The translations under genes and the position numbers were made by a program. Positions 10,538 through 19,109 of a DNA stretch of 30,073 bases are shown one piece after another. Each line of letters begins with the position of its first letter. The stretch's first letter is position 1. Below the pieces are notes generated by a model that searched no databases, was not told where the DNA came from, and worked only from the letters and a program-made list of their open reading frames with translations. The DNA is from a virus. The stretch covers positions 1 through 30,073 of IMG/VR virus record IMGVR_UViG_3300042691_013854; one strand, written 5' to 3'.

Positions 10538-10743
10538 ACTCGTCTTGGCGCACAACGACCGCGGGCATTGCCGCAATCGTCGCCGCAGTCGGAACCGCCG
10601 TCGCCGCGCTGTTCGACGCCGACCCCGCGACCCTTCCCGATTGGGGCGCGGTCGCCGCGGCCGTGCTTGCGGGCATCGGCCTGATTGCCGCCCGAGACAA
10701 CCGCGTTACGTCCGAACAGGCGGGCGCGACCCCTGCGCCGTGA
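10534..10743 (+). CDS. Putative holin
   Basis: A 69-aa protein opening MNSSWRTTTAGIAAIVAAVG. Two hydrophobic segments (TTAGIAAIVAAVGTAVAALF and WGAVAAAVLAGIGLIAA) flank a short acidic loop (DADPATLPD), and a polar tail follows. Size, topology and the K/R-T-T-x-A-G-I start are like the small phage holin-type proteins often found beside spanins. A holin would form the inner-membrane hole that times lysis. No endolysin is adjacent, so the assignment rests on topology and context. Confidence 0.6.
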   Translation: MNSSWRTTTAGIAAIVAAVGTAVAALFDADPATLPDWGAVAAAVLAGIGLIAARDNRVTSEQAGATPAP

Positions 10744-10910
10744 TTGCGTTCCTAGCCGCGTTCCTTCGGGAACTCTTCGATTCGATCCTAGCGCGCTACG
10801 GCGACAGGATCGGGAAACGGACTGCCGACGATGCGAAACGCCCTACGCTTGATTTGCGCGGCATCCGTCGCCGTGTTCGCGAACGGTTGCAGTCGAACCG
10901 TCCTAGTTAG
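10740..10910 (+). CDS. Small protein overlapping the lipoprotein gene (possible inner spanin)
   Basis: A 56-aa protein from a GTG at 10740 that overlaps the previous stop as GTGA. It opens MIAFLAAFLRELFDSILARY, a short hydrophobic or amphipathic N-terminal helix, then a very basic helix (KRPTLDLRGIRRRVRERLQS). The last 80 bases also encode the start of the lipoprotein in another frame, as in Rz/Rz1 nested spanin pairs. It is short for an inner spanin, so the role is tentative. Confidence 0.5.
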   Translation: MIAFLAAFLRELFDSILARYGDRIGKRTADDAKRPTLDLRGIRRRVRERLQSNRPS

Positions 10911-11064
10911 CGACGGGACGCCTATGCGCGTCGGTCCCGACTGCCGCGCCCGCGTCTACACTTGGGACGGCACGACGTGGAATCTGTCCGCAAACCGTGT
11001 CGAGGTTCCCGAGGGTTGGTATCTGTTGCCGCCTTCGGTCGTTGACGACCCAAGCGACCAGTAG
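10831..11064 (+). CDS. Outer-membrane lipoprotein (Rz1-like, possible outer spanin)
   Basis: A 77-aa protein opening MRNALRLICAASVAVFANGC: a basic n-region, a hydrophobic core and a lipobox ending in Cys20 (A-N-G-C). The mature part is beta-rich (RTVLVSDGTPMRVGPDCRAR, then VYTWDGTTWNLSANRVEVPE) and ends with LLPPSVVDDPSDQ. Lipidation predicts outer-membrane anchoring in a Gram-negative host. The gene starts inside the preceding gene in a different frame, which supports a spanin-type pair. Confidence 0.65.
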   Translation: MRNALRLICAASVAVFANGCSRTVLVSDGTPMRVGPDCRARVYTWDGTTWNLSANRVEVPEGWYLLPPSVVDDPSDQ

Positions 11065-11066
11065 CC

Positions 11067-11954
11067 ATGTACCCGAACCCGCGCTACCTGACCACGCTCG
11101 ACCCGAACACGCTACCGCTAGGCGCGTCGCTTGGGATCGACGCTAGCGGAAACGTCGTCGGCGCGACCGTGACCGAATTCACCAGTTCGGGGACGTTCTA
11201 CAAATCGACCGCGGCCACGCTTATATGCGTCTACGGGTTGGGCGCGGGCGCGGGCGGCGGCGGCGGCTTCCGAAACAACACGGCGGGCGGTTCCGCGACT
11301 GGCGGCGGCGGCGGTTCGGGCGGCGGCGGTTGTTGGGTATTCCTCCAAGGGTCGCACGTCGCGACGTCGGAAACCATTACCATCGGCGGCGGCGGTTCTA
11401 GCGGTACGGGCGGAACCACGGCGGGCAACGGCGGCGGCGGCGGCGCGACGCTGTTCGGTTCAATCAGTTGGACGGGCGGCGCGGGCGGTCAAGGCGGCGC
11501 GAACACGGGTACGCGTACGGGCGGTACGCCCCCGACCATATTGGGAGTTACCTACGGCAATGGCGGGAATGCTTCCATAGGCGCGGGCGCAGCGGGTCGC
11601 GTGGCGTGGTTGCACGGTGCGGGCGGCGGCGCGGGCGCGGGGCAGAATGTCGCGGTAACGGCCAACACGGGCGGCGCGGGCGGCGGATTGGGCGTCGCCA
11701 CGGCGAACCTAGGCGGCGGCGGTACGGGCGGCGGCGTCGGCGTCAGCGGCACGGCGGGCGCGCTCGTCACGGACGAATGGCGCGGCGCGGGGACTGGCGG
11801 CGGCGGCGGCGGGTCGGCCATTTCCGCGCCCGCGGGCGACGGCGGCAACGGCATACGCGGTTCGGGCGGCGGCGGCGGCGGCGGTGCATTCGCTGCGCGC
11901 GCGGGAAACGGCGGCGTCGGCGGCGACGGATACGTCTTGGTTATCCAAACGTGA
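11067..11954 (+). CDS. Glycine-rich adhesin / tail fibre-like protein
   Basis: A 295-aa protein opening MYPNPRYLTTLDPNTLPLGA. A short N-terminal region (1-40) leads to a beta start, EFTSSGTFYKSTAATLICVY, then more than 200 residues of Gly-rich tracts (GAGAGGGGGF, GGGGGSGGGG and similar) split by short strands, closing with GGVGGDGYVLVIQT. This is the pattern of glycine-rich tail domains and of gp38-type adhesins, where polyglycine helices pack as a sandwich and loops bind the receptor. It is probably a receptor-recognition protein. The place before terminase rather than with the tail genes is unusual. The start follows the lipoprotein stop by 2 bases. Confidence 0.65.
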   Translation: MYPNPRYLTTLDPNTLPLGASLGIDASGNVVGATVTEFTSSGTFYKSTAATLICVYGLGAGAGGGGGFRNNTAGGSATGGGGGSGGGGCWVFLQGSHVATSETITIGGGGSSGTGGTTAGNGGGGGATLFGSISWTGGAGGQGGANTGTRTGGTPPTILGVTYGNGGNASIGAGAAGRVAWLHGAGGGAGAGQNVAVTANTGGAGGGLGVATANLGGGGTGGGVGVSGTAGALVTDEWRGAGTGGGGGGSAISAPAGDGGNGIRGSGGGGGGGAFAARAGNGGVGGDGYVLVIQT

Positions 11955-12133
11955 AATACGCAGTCCTCCAAGGCGCAACCGTGGTTAACGTCGTAGTTTG
12001 GGACGGCGTCGCGACATGGAACCCGCCAGTCGGTACGGTAGCGGTGCAACTCGACCCGTCCGAATGGGTCGATATTGGCGCGCAGTACGACGCGAACGCG
12101 TCGCCGCGGTTTACGGCGGTCGAGGATGCGTAA
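11951..12133 (+). CDS. Small tail-fibre-associated protein
   Basis: A 60-aa protein from a GTG at 11951 overlapping the adhesin stop (GTGA). It opens MKYAVLQGATVVNVVVWDGV, followed by TWNPPVGTVAVQLDPSEWVD and IGAQYD. The pattern Y-A-V-x-x-G-x-V-V-N-V-V-V-W-D-G then I-G-x-x-Y-D is common in short phage proteins next to tail fibre genes, including the N-termini of some tail-fibre assembly proteins. A chaperone or accessory role for the Gly-rich protein is likely from coupling (inference). Confidence 0.6.
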   Translation: MKYAVLQGATVVNVVVWDGVATWNPPVGTVAVQLDPSEWVDIGAQYDANASPRFTAVEDA

Positions 12134-12527
12134 GCCGCGCCGAGCAACGAAGGCGAAGCAACCGCCCGACGTCGGGGGGAAGGGGGACGGGCCGTCCCTA
12201 CCCGCGCCCATCCAACCCGTCGCCCTCATCGAACCGCGGCACGAACGCGCGGGACTGGCCCTTATCGCGCGCGCGATCCGCGGCGGTTGGCGCGTCCCTC
12301 CGCACGTGCTAGACACCGTGCCGCAAATGGTCGCGGCAATCGCGGCTAACTCCGATTCCGAACGCGAACGCCTTCGCGCGGCCGAAGTGTTGATAGCAAT
12401 GGAACGCGCGAATACCGACGCGCTGTCCATCGCGGACAAATGCGAACGGCTAGACGGCGGCGGCGCGACCGAGCGGATGGAACTTCAGCCGATCACGCTG
12501 CGTCCAGGCGGCGGCGGTAGCGCGTGA
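12126..12527 (+). CDS. terS: Putative small terminase subunit
   Basis: A 133-aa protein opening MRKPRRATKAKQPPDVGGKG. A basic N-terminal tail precedes helices: RAGLALIARAIRGGWRVPPH, then TVPQMVAAIAANSDSERERL, then RAAEVLIAMERANTDALSIA, and a Gly-rich C-terminus. It lies directly before the large subunit with a GTGA overlap, where the DNA-recognition subunit normally is. The length is at the short end for the family. The identification is mainly positional, since small subunits diverge strongly. Confidence 0.6.
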   Translation: MRKPRRATKAKQPPDVGGKGDGPSLPAPIQPVALIEPRHERAGLALIARAIRGGWRVPPHVLDTVPQMVAAIAANSDSERERLRAAEVLIAMERANTDALSIADKCERLDGGGATERMELQPITLRPGGGGSA

Positions 12528-13729
12528 CCGTCGTTCAGCCGCCCGCGTTGCCCGCCATGTATCCGCGGCAGTACGACGCGATTTGCGACCCCGCGCGGTT
12601 CGTCGTGATAGAAGCAAGCACGAAGTCGGGCAAGACGGCGGGTTGCCTGTTGTGGCTTTTCGCGCGCGCGTGGAACAGCCGTAGCGGCGGCGCGTATTGG
12701 TGGATCGCGCCTACCTTCCACGTAACCAAGACGGTCGGATACCTACGGCTAGTCGCCATGCTGCGGCAAGCCGACCCGAACGGGCGGACGTGGCGCGCGA
12801 ACGACTCTGAATTGTTCGTGGAACTGGCGAACGGCGCGCGGCTTTGGTTCAAATCCGCGGACAACCCCGACACGCTCTACGGCGACGACGTGTCCGCGGC
12901 GGTCGTGGACGAAGCGACGCGTTGCACCGAAGACGCATGGAACGCGGTACGCTCGACCCTGACCGCGACGCGCGGGCCGTGCCGAATCATCGGCAACGTA
13001 AAGGGCCGCAAAAACTGGGTATACCGCCTAGCGCGCATGGCGGAATCGGGCGCGCCAAACATGGCATACCATCGCCTGACGGCGTACGACGCGGTTGCGG
13101 GCGGCATCCTCGACCCCGAGGAAATCGAAGACGCGCGCCGCGTACTGCCCGACAACGTGTTCCGCGAACTGTACCTAGCGGAACCGACCGACGACGGCGC
13201 GAACCCGTTCGGCTTGGACGCTATCCGCGACTGCGTCGCCCCGCTGTCCGATGCCGCGCCAGTCGCGTACGGCGTCGATTTGGCGAAGTCGCACGATTGG
13301 ACCGTGATTTGCGGCGTGGACGCCGCGGGCCGCGTCTGTCGGCTCGACCGCTTCCAATCCGATTGGGGCGCGACCCGCGAACGCGTGTCGCGGACGGTCG
13401 GGAACGCCTTGGCCTACATTGATTCGACGGGCGTAGGCGACCCCATTTGCGAAGACATTGCGCGCGTCTGCCGCAACGCGGAGGGTTGGAAGTTCACTTC
13501 GTCAAGCAAGCAACAACTCATGGAAGGGTTGGCCGCGGCCATACAGTCGCGCGAAATCCGAATTCCCGCGGGTTGGTTGCAGTCTGAATTAGAGTCGTTC
13601 GGTTTCCGATACCTGAACGGGCGGGTAAGTTACGAAGCACAATCGGGCCACGACGACGGCGTTTGCGCGTTGGCGTTGGCCCTGGCGGCGAAGCGACGGC
13701 ATCGGCCGTTTATCCTAAAGGTTGTATGA
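12524..13729 (+). CDS. terL: Terminase large subunit
   Basis: A 401-aa protein from a GTG at 12524, opening MTVVQPPALPAMYPRQYDAI. The ATPase half has a Walker A-like loop EASTKSGKTAG (30-40), then SAAVVDEATR with Asp129-Glu130 as Walker B, and a coupling region (TRGPCRIIGNVKGR). The nuclease half (RNase H-like) has YGVDLAKSHDWTV with the first catalytic Asp near 254, DSTGVGDPICED, and GHDDGVCALALAL near the end. It cuts and pumps the genome into the prohead through the portal. At 401 aa it is a compact but apparently complete enzyme. Confidence 0.9.
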   Translation: MTVVQPPALPAMYPRQYDAICDPARFVVIEASTKSGKTAGCLLWLFARAWNSRSGGAYWWIAPTFHVTKTVGYLRLVAMLRQADPNGRTWRANDSELFVELANGARLWFKSADNPDTLYGDDVSAAVVDEATRCTEDAWNAVRSTLTATRGPCRIIGNVKGRKNWVYRLARMAESGAPNMAYHRLTAYDAVAGGILDPEEIEDARRVLPDNVFRELYLAEPTDDGANPFGLDAIRDCVAPLSDAAPVAYGVDLAKSHDWTVICGVDAAGRVCRLDRFQSDWGATRERVSRTVGNALAYIDSTGVGDPICEDIARVCRNAEGWKFTSSSKQQLMEGLAAAIQSREIRIPAGWLQSELESFGFRYLNGRVSYEAQSGHDDGVCALALALAAKRRHRPFILKVV

Positions 13730-16531
13730 ATGAACCTATGGCAACGACTCCGTAAGGCGTTGACGACGACCGAAACCACGCGCGCCGCCATGCGCCTACT
13801 TGAAGGCGGGCGCAACGGCGGTTCGGCGCAACCGTTCAGTTACGACGCGGCCGTTCGCCTGTACTCGTCCTGGGTATACGCCGCCGCGTCGCTGAACGGC
13901 AACGCGGTCGCGGCGACTCCGCTTCGCCTGTACGTCCGTTCGTCCACCAAGACGCGCGCGATTTGGTCAACGCGCAAGGCATCGCGCAAGTCGGTCGCGT
14001 GGTTGCGCGGCGACGCAGCGCGGCAACCGTCGCCGTACGTACTACGCAAGGCAGCGCAAATCGGGGAAGACTTCGAAGAGGTTACCGACGACCATCCCGT
14101 GTTGCGGATTCTGTCCACGTCCAACCCGTATATCAACGGGTTCGACCTTACCGTCCTGCGCGTCGTATGGCAAGAACTGACGGGCAACGCGTACCTACAC
14201 GTTGTCAACGACGCGCTAGGCAAGCCGAACGAATTGTGGGGACTGCCGCCGCAATGGGTCGAAATCATAAAGGACGCCGAGAAGTTCGTCAGCGGATACC
14301 TGTACGGTCGCGACGAACGTAGCCGCGTCACGCTGTCGCCCGAGGAAGTAATTCACTTCCGACGCCCGAACCCGCGCGACCTTTGGTACGGAATGGGCAA
14401 GTTGGAAGCCGCTTGGGGCGCGACCAACGCCAACGCCGCGCTACACGAAATGGACCTGGCGACGTTCGCGAACCACGCGCGCCCCGATTACCTGTTGACG
14501 GTCAAGGGCATGGCGTCTGCCGACGAACTGGACCGCATCCAAAGCGGCATCGAAAGCAAACTGCGCGGGCCGCGGAAGTCGGGAAGTTTCCTAGTCTCGA
14601 CCGCCGAACTTGACCTAAAGCCGCTGAACTTCCCCCCAAAGGACATTGTCGGCCGTGAAGCCGTGGTCGAGGAAATCGCCGCCGTGTTCGGCGTCCCCGT
14701 TTCGCTGTTGAAGGCGAACGACCCGAACTTGGCTAGCGCGTCGGTCGGCTTCGCGTCGTGGCGGGAAATGACCGTCCTACCGCTTTGCAGGATGGACGAA
14801 GAGACGTTGAATCAACGCCTATTGCCGCTGTTCGGCATTCAGGAAGACGCCGTCCTGGCGTACGACGACCCCGTTCCCGCGAACCGCCAACAGGACTTGA
14901 CGGAAACCCAAGTCGCCGTGGCGGGCGGTTGGCTGACGCCGAACGAAGCACGGGAACGCGCGGGCCTAGACCGCGTGGACGACCCTATGGCCGACCGCCT
15001 GTTGGTCAACGGTCAGACGCTAGGCGGCGCGCCCGCGGGACTGCCGCCGATGCCCGCGGCGGCGTCCGCGCCAGTCGCGCCGACCGTGGCCGCGGCTACC
15101 GCCGACGCGGCCACGCCTACCCATAAGGCGGACGATTGCGTTTCCGCCAAATTCCGTACGCTTGTCGCGGATGGTTACCCGCAGGAACAGGCGGTCGCTA
15201 TCGCGCTCGACTACTGCGGCGAATCCAAGGCGTTGGGCGACATTGACACCGTGCCGCCCGAGTCGGTCGCGGACAACGCGCGACGCGCGCTAGCCGTCCG
15301 CGCCGAAAAGCCGCCTTCGGAACGCGGCATGACGCCAGTAGGCATCGCGCGCGCGCGCGACCTAGCCAACCGCGTCGCGCTGTCGGAAGACACGATCCGA
15401 CGCATGGCGTCGTACTTCGAACGCCACGAAAGCGACAAGCAAGGCGCGACGTGGTCCGAACAGGGCCGCGGTTGGCAAGCGTGGAACGGTTGGGGCGGCG
15501 ACGAAGGTTGGGCGTGGTCGCGCCGCAAGGTCGAGGAATTCGACCGCGCGCGCGGTGCGGAATCGAAGTCGTGCGGTTGCGGTTGCGCGCGCACGAAGTC
15601 GGCGCGCGCCGTCCGCCAGTCGGACGCGTGGTTCGCGGCCGATGCCGCGTTGCATACCAAGGCGGCGGGCGATACGGGCGAATTGGTGGACGACGAAATG
15701 TTGGCCGCGTTCGCGAAGACGGTTGACCGCATCTTCGCTAGCCAGGTCGCGGAAATCGTGCGCGAAATCAAGCGACGCGGGGAAGTTGACGCGGCCACGG
15801 TGGAACGCGTCGTGGCGATTATCAACAACGCAGAAACGTCCGTTGAACTGCGGTTGGCATTCGCGCCCTACATTGAACGCGCATTGACGCACGGCCATAC
15901 CCTTGGCATGGACGCGCTGTCCAAGTTGGTCGGCTCGACCGCGGTAACCAACCTAGGTTGGTCGTCCGCGGAACTGGACGACTACGTTCAGCGAACCGTA
16001 ACGGTCCTGTCCACGCGCGCAACGACGGGACTGAACACGACCCGCGCCGAAGACGTGGCCGACCTGTTGCGGGACGGACTGCAAAAGGGCGAGACTACCG
16101 ACGAACTGGCGACGCGCGTTCAGCAATGGGCCGCGCCCGAAGGCGACGAACGGACGGAGCGTTGGCGCGCCGTGCGCGTCGCGCGGACGGAAGCCGCCTT
16201 CGCCGCTTCCACGGCCGAGCAAGATGCATGGCGGTCAACTGGCCTAGTGACGGGGAAGACGTGGCTACTTGCGCCCGACCCTTGCGAATTCTGCGAAGCC
16301 GCGTCCAAGGCGTTCGGACGCAAGGGCGTCGGCCTAGACGAACCGTTCTACAGGCAAGGCGAGACGGTCACGGGCGCGGACGGCGGGCGGTTCAACCTGA
16401 ACTACGAAGACGTAAATGGACCGCCGTTGCACCCGAACTGCCGTTGCGCCGTCCAACCCGTCTTGGTTGACGACTACGAACGCATCGCCCGCGAAGCCGA
16501 ATCGCGCATCCGCGCGCAGGGAAACACGTGA
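13730..16531 (+). CDS. Portal protein fused to a MuF-like head morphogenesis domain
   Basis: A 933-aa protein opening MNLWQRLRKALTTTETTRAA. Residues 1-425 or so are an HK97-type portal (YSSWVYAAASLNGNAVAATP; GIESKLRGPRKSGSFLVSTA; PVSLLKANDPNLASASVGFA). An Ala/Pro linker leads to a Cys-containing helical segment (KADDCVSAKFRTLVADGYPQ...LDYC) and a domain GMTPVGIARARDLANRVALS...RMASYFERHESDK (about 525-565). A CGCGC cluster lies near 613-618. The C-terminal 300 residues are MuF-like, with RTEAAFAAS, CEFCEAASKAFG and HPNCRC (901-906). Portal and MuF are normally separate genes. The fusion would supply 12 copies of the minor head protein at the portal vertex. Confidence 0.85.
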   Translation: MNLWQRLRKALTTTETTRAAMRLLEGGRNGGSAQPFSYDAAVRLYSSWVYAAASLNGNAVAATPLRLYVRSSTKTRAIWSTRKASRKSVAWLRGDAARQPSPYVLRKAAQIGEDFEEVTDDHPVLRILSTSNPYINGFDLTVLRVVWQELTGNAYLHVVNDALGKPNELWGLPPQWVEIIKDAEKFVSGYLYGRDERSRVTLSPEEVIHFRRPNPRDLWYGMGKLEAAWGATNANAALHEMDLATFANHARPDYLLTVKGMASADELDRIQSGIESKLRGPRKSGSFLVSTAELDLKPLNFPPKDIVGREAVVEEIAAVFGVPVSLLKANDPNLASASVGFASWREMTVLPLCRMDEETLNQRLLPLFGIQEDAVLAYDDPVPANRQQDLTETQVAVAGGWLTPNEARERAGLDRVDDPMADRLLVNGQTLGGAPAGLPPMPAAASAPVAPTVAAATADAATPTHKADDCVSAKFRTLVADGYPQEQAVAIALDYCGESKALGDIDTVPPESVADNARRALAVRAEKPPSERGMTPVGIARARDLANRVALSEDTIRRMASYFERHESDKQGATWSEQGRGWQAWNGWGGDEGWAWSRRKVEEFDRARGAESKSCGCGCARTKSARAVRQSDAWFAADAALHTKAAGDTGELVDDEMLAAFAKTVDRIFASQVAEIVREIKRRGEVDAATVERVVAIINNAETSVELRLAFAPYIERALTHGHTLGMDALSKLVGSTAVTNLGWSSAELDDYVQRTVTVLSTRATTGLNTTRAEDVADLLRDGLQKGETTDELATRVQQWAAPEGDERTERWRAVRVARTEAAFAASTAEQDAWRSTGLVTGKTWLLAPDPCEFCEAASKAFGRKGVGLDEPFYRQGETVTGADGGRFNLNYEDVNGPPLHPNCRCAVQPVLVDDYERIAREAESRIRAQGNT

Positions 16532-17196
16532 TGAACCGAAAGCAACTGTCCGCAAAGTTCGCGCCTACCGCCCGCGGTTTCACCGCGACCATAACGACCG
16601 CCACGCTTGACCGCGACGGCGAGGTTGTGATTCCGCAGGGCATGGACGCTACCGAATTCGAAGCGAACCCCGTCCTGTTTTGGAACCACGACTACAACCA
16701 ACCAGTTGGCAAATGCCTTGCGTTGCGCCGCGAACCCGCGGGAATCGTCGGGGAATTCGCGTTCGCGCAGCGTCCCGAAGGGTTCGAAGGCGCGTACTTC
16801 CCTGAATTCGTGGCGTCGCTCGTCGCCCAAGGCGTCGTCCGCGGCGTGTCCATCGGGTATATGCCCGCGGAGGGCGGGACGCGCCGCGCCACGGTCGAGG
16901 ATAGGAAGCGGTATGGCGACACGGTCCAAACCGTGTTCAGCAAATGGAAACTGTTGGAAGTTTCGGTAGCCCCGCTCCAGGCGAACCCCGACGCGTTGGT
17001 TACCGCGATTTCCAAGGGCGCGGTATCCGCGGCCGACGCGACCCGTTGGCTAGGATGGACGCCGCCCGCCGTTCGGCATCGCGTGGAAATCACGCTTCCG
17101 CGGACGGAAGGCGTAAGCAAATCGGCGGTTCCGCCGATTGATATCGTGCAAATCGCGCGTCGGGAACTGTCCCGCGCGCGTGGATCGCTGCGCTAG
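16531..17196 (+). CDS. HK97-type prohead maturation protease
   Basis: A 221-aa protein opening MNRKQLSAKFAPTARGFTAT. The conserved opening of the S78/U35 family is clear: TTATLDRDGEVVIPQGMD, then FEANPVLFWNHDYNQPVGK with the catalytic His, and VVRGVSIGYMPAE with the catalytic Ser. It degrades scaffold and trims the capsid protein delta domain during maturation. The ATG at 16531 overlaps the portal stop; a GTG one codon earlier is an alternative. There is no separate scaffold gene, so the capsid delta domain probably does this job. Confidence 0.85.
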   Translation: MNRKQLSAKFAPTARGFTATITTATLDRDGEVVIPQGMDATEFEANPVLFWNHDYNQPVGKCLALRREPAGIVGEFAFAQRPEGFEGAYFPEFVASLVAQGVVRGVSIGYMPAEGGTRRATVEDRKRYGDTVQTVFSKWKLLEVSVAPLQANPDALVTAISKGAVSAADATRWLGWTPPAVRHRVEITLPRTEGVSKSAVPPIDIVQIARRELSRARGSLR

Positions 17197-17266
17197 CGGC
17201 GGTCGGGCGGGCGGCAACGTGCCTAGACAACCGACCTTGAGCGAACGCAGCGAAGGGACTTCAACA

Positions 17267-18646
17267 ATGCGAACCATCACACTTGACAATTTCAAGACGG
17301 CACTTCAGAACGCCGCCGCGCAAAAGGGCGCGGACGGCGTCGCGCACGTCAAGGCGGTCATGCTTGCCGACTGCGTCGTTACCGACGCGGACGGTATGCC
17401 AATCGACCCCGCGAACCTGGACGTGGTCATTTCGCCCGCCGCGGCCGCGCCTGGCGTCGAAGAGACGGACATGACGAAGCCGAACGCGGAGGAAGTCGCA
17501 AAGGCGATCCGTTCGGAAATCCGCGCGGCGGTTGCCGACGCGGGCGTTGCCGTTCGGAAGGGAATCGTTACGAACGACCTTCCCAACCTTCCGCGCGCCT
17601 ACGGCAAGTCAAAGTCGTTCGGCAACGCGCAGGACGCGTACCGCTTCGGCCGCTTTCTTTTCGCCGTCGCGGGCAACGCGAAGTCTGCGGATTGGTGCGC
17701 CCGTAACGGAATCAACCTGAAGGCGCACCTTGAAACCGTGAACAGCGCGGGCGGCTTCCTCGTCCCCGACGAGTTCGAAGCCACCCTCATTTCGCTTCGC
17801 GAGAAGTACGGCGTCATGCGCGCGAACGCGCGCGTCTACCCGATGGGCCGCGACACGCTGAACATTGCCGTCCGAAAGGCGGGCCTTACGTCCTATTGGG
17901 CGGGCGAAACGGCCGCGGGTACTGAGTCAACCCTGACCTTCGGCAACTGCGGACTGGTCGCGAAGAAACTCTTCGCGCTCACGACCGCCAGTTCGGAATT
18001 GGTCGAAGACGCAATCGTTTCCGTCGCGGATACCGTGGCCGACGAAATCGCGCAGGAATTCGCATATCGCGAGGATGACGCGGGTTTCAACGGCAACGGA
18101 ACCAACACCTACGGCGGAATGGTCGGCCTTCAGAACGTGCTTGGTTCGGCGTCCGTCTCGGATACCGCAATCGGCACGGGCGACATTTCGAACACGTCCA
18201 CGGGCGTTACGCTTCCGCTCGTCGCCGCTTGGCTTGCCAAGTTGCCCGCGTACGGCATCACCCCGAATACGAAGATTTACTGCAATAAGGCGGTTTATCA
18301 CGCCGTCTTCGAACGGCTTGCCATGACCGCGGGCGGCACGACCGCGACCGAAATTCAGAACGGCGCGTCGCCGCGTTTCTTCGGATATCCCGTCGTCTTT
18401 ACTCAGGTCATGGCGTCGGCCATTGCTACGGGTACGAACGACGTCGATATCGCCTACGTTGGCGACCTGTCGCTCGGCGTCGCCTTTGGCGACCGTCGCG
18501 CGACCACGATCCGCACTTCGGATTCGGCCCTGAACGCGTTCGAACAGGATGAAATCGTCATTCGCGGAACGCAGCGCGTGGACATTGTCTGCCACTCGCC
18601 TGGCGATTCCTCGACCGCGGGACCAATCATCGCGCTTCGTCGCTGA
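17267..18646 (+). CDS. Major capsid protein, HK97 fold
   Basis: A 459-aa protein opening MRTITLDNFKTALQNAAAQK. The first 150 or so residues form a delta/scaffold-like region with helix NAEEVAKAIRSEIRAAVADA. The mature shell protein probably starts near KSFGNAQDAYRFGRFLFAVA. Typical HK97-fold blocks follow: VNSAGGFLVPDEFEATLISL, then LREKYGVMRANARVYPM, FGNCGLVAKKLFALTTASSE, LVEDAIVSVADTVADEIAQE, FAYREDDAGFNGNGTNTYGG and the C-terminal AFEQDEIVIRGTQRVDI. The protease next door would remove the N-terminal region. An in-frame ORF extends upstream, but CGAAGGGAC and the context support the ATG at 17267. Confidence 0.9.
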   Translation: MRTITLDNFKTALQNAAAQKGADGVAHVKAVMLADCVVTDADGMPIDPANLDVVISPAAAAPGVEETDMTKPNAEEVAKAIRSEIRAAVADAGVAVRKGIVTNDLPNLPRAYGKSKSFGNAQDAYRFGRFLFAVAGNAKSADWCARNGINLKAHLETVNSAGGFLVPDEFEATLISLREKYGVMRANARVYPMGRDTLNIAVRKAGLTSYWAGETAAGTESTLTFGNCGLVAKKLFALTTASSELVEDAIVSVADTVADEIAQEFAYREDDAGFNGNGTNTYGGMVGLQNVLGSASVSDTAIGTGDISNTSTGVTLPLVAAWLAKLPAYGITPNTKIYCNKAVYHAVFERLAMTAGGTTATEIQNGASPRFFGYPVVFTQVMASAIATGTNDVDIAYVGDLSLGVAFGDRRATTIRTSDSALNAFEQDEIVIRGTQRVDIVCHSPGDSSTAGPIIALRR

Positions 18647-18670
18647 TTCCAAGGAAGGAACCAAAGCACA

Positions 18671-19108
18671 ATGAACCACAACACGAACAACAAGGTTACG
18701 TCTAGCGTCGGTACTGCCGTGGCTACGAACGCTAGCACCACGCTCACGGTCGATACCCTCGGATATGACCAGGTGCGTTTCGCCGTATTTCAGTCAATCA
18801 GCAACGCAGCGGGAACGCTGAAGGTTGAAGCGGGCGCGACCACGTCGGCATTTTCGTCTATCGGCCTGACCAGCGGTACGGACTTTACGGCCGCTACGAA
18901 CAACAGCAACGCGACGACTTCGCCTTACTACGTGTTCGACGTCGCCGTTCCGCAGGGCAACCGCTACATTCGCCTTACGCATACGCCCGCGGGCGCAACG
19001 GCAAATGTCGCAATCTTCGGAATTGCAGGTCGTCCCGAAAGCGGACTGGCGCAGACTGCCACGGCGCAGGGCGCGAACGGCGGCTACCTTTCGAAGCCGT
19101 CCGCCTGA
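18671..19108 (+). CDS. Putative capsid decoration / head protein
   Basis: A 145-aa protein opening MNHNTNNKVTSSVGTAVATN. It is rich in Thr, Ser, Ala and Gly with alternating beta patterns (DQVRFAVFQSISNAAGTLKV, YYVFDVAVPQGNRYIRLTHT, ANVAIFGIAGRPESG). It is probably an all-beta jelly-roll or sandwich. The position 24 bases after the capsid gene, with a good AAGGAAGGAAC Shine-Dalgarno, and the composition match capsid cement or decoration proteins. I do not recognise the exact family. Confidence 0.6.
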   Translation: MNHNTNNKVTSSVGTAVATNASTTLTVDTLGYDQVRFAVFQSISNAAGTLKVEAGATTSAFSSIGLTSGTDFTAATNNSNATTSPYYVFDVAVPQGNRYIRLTHTPAGATANVAIFGIAGRPESGLAQTATAQGANGGYLSKPSA

Positions 19109-19109
19109 A

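Noticed and set aside
11552-12439. A 295-codon proline-rich frame on the minus strand
   Set aside because: It is the reverse complement of the Gly-rich adhesin (GGC runs read as GCC/CCG) and has no promoter or Shine-Dalgarno.
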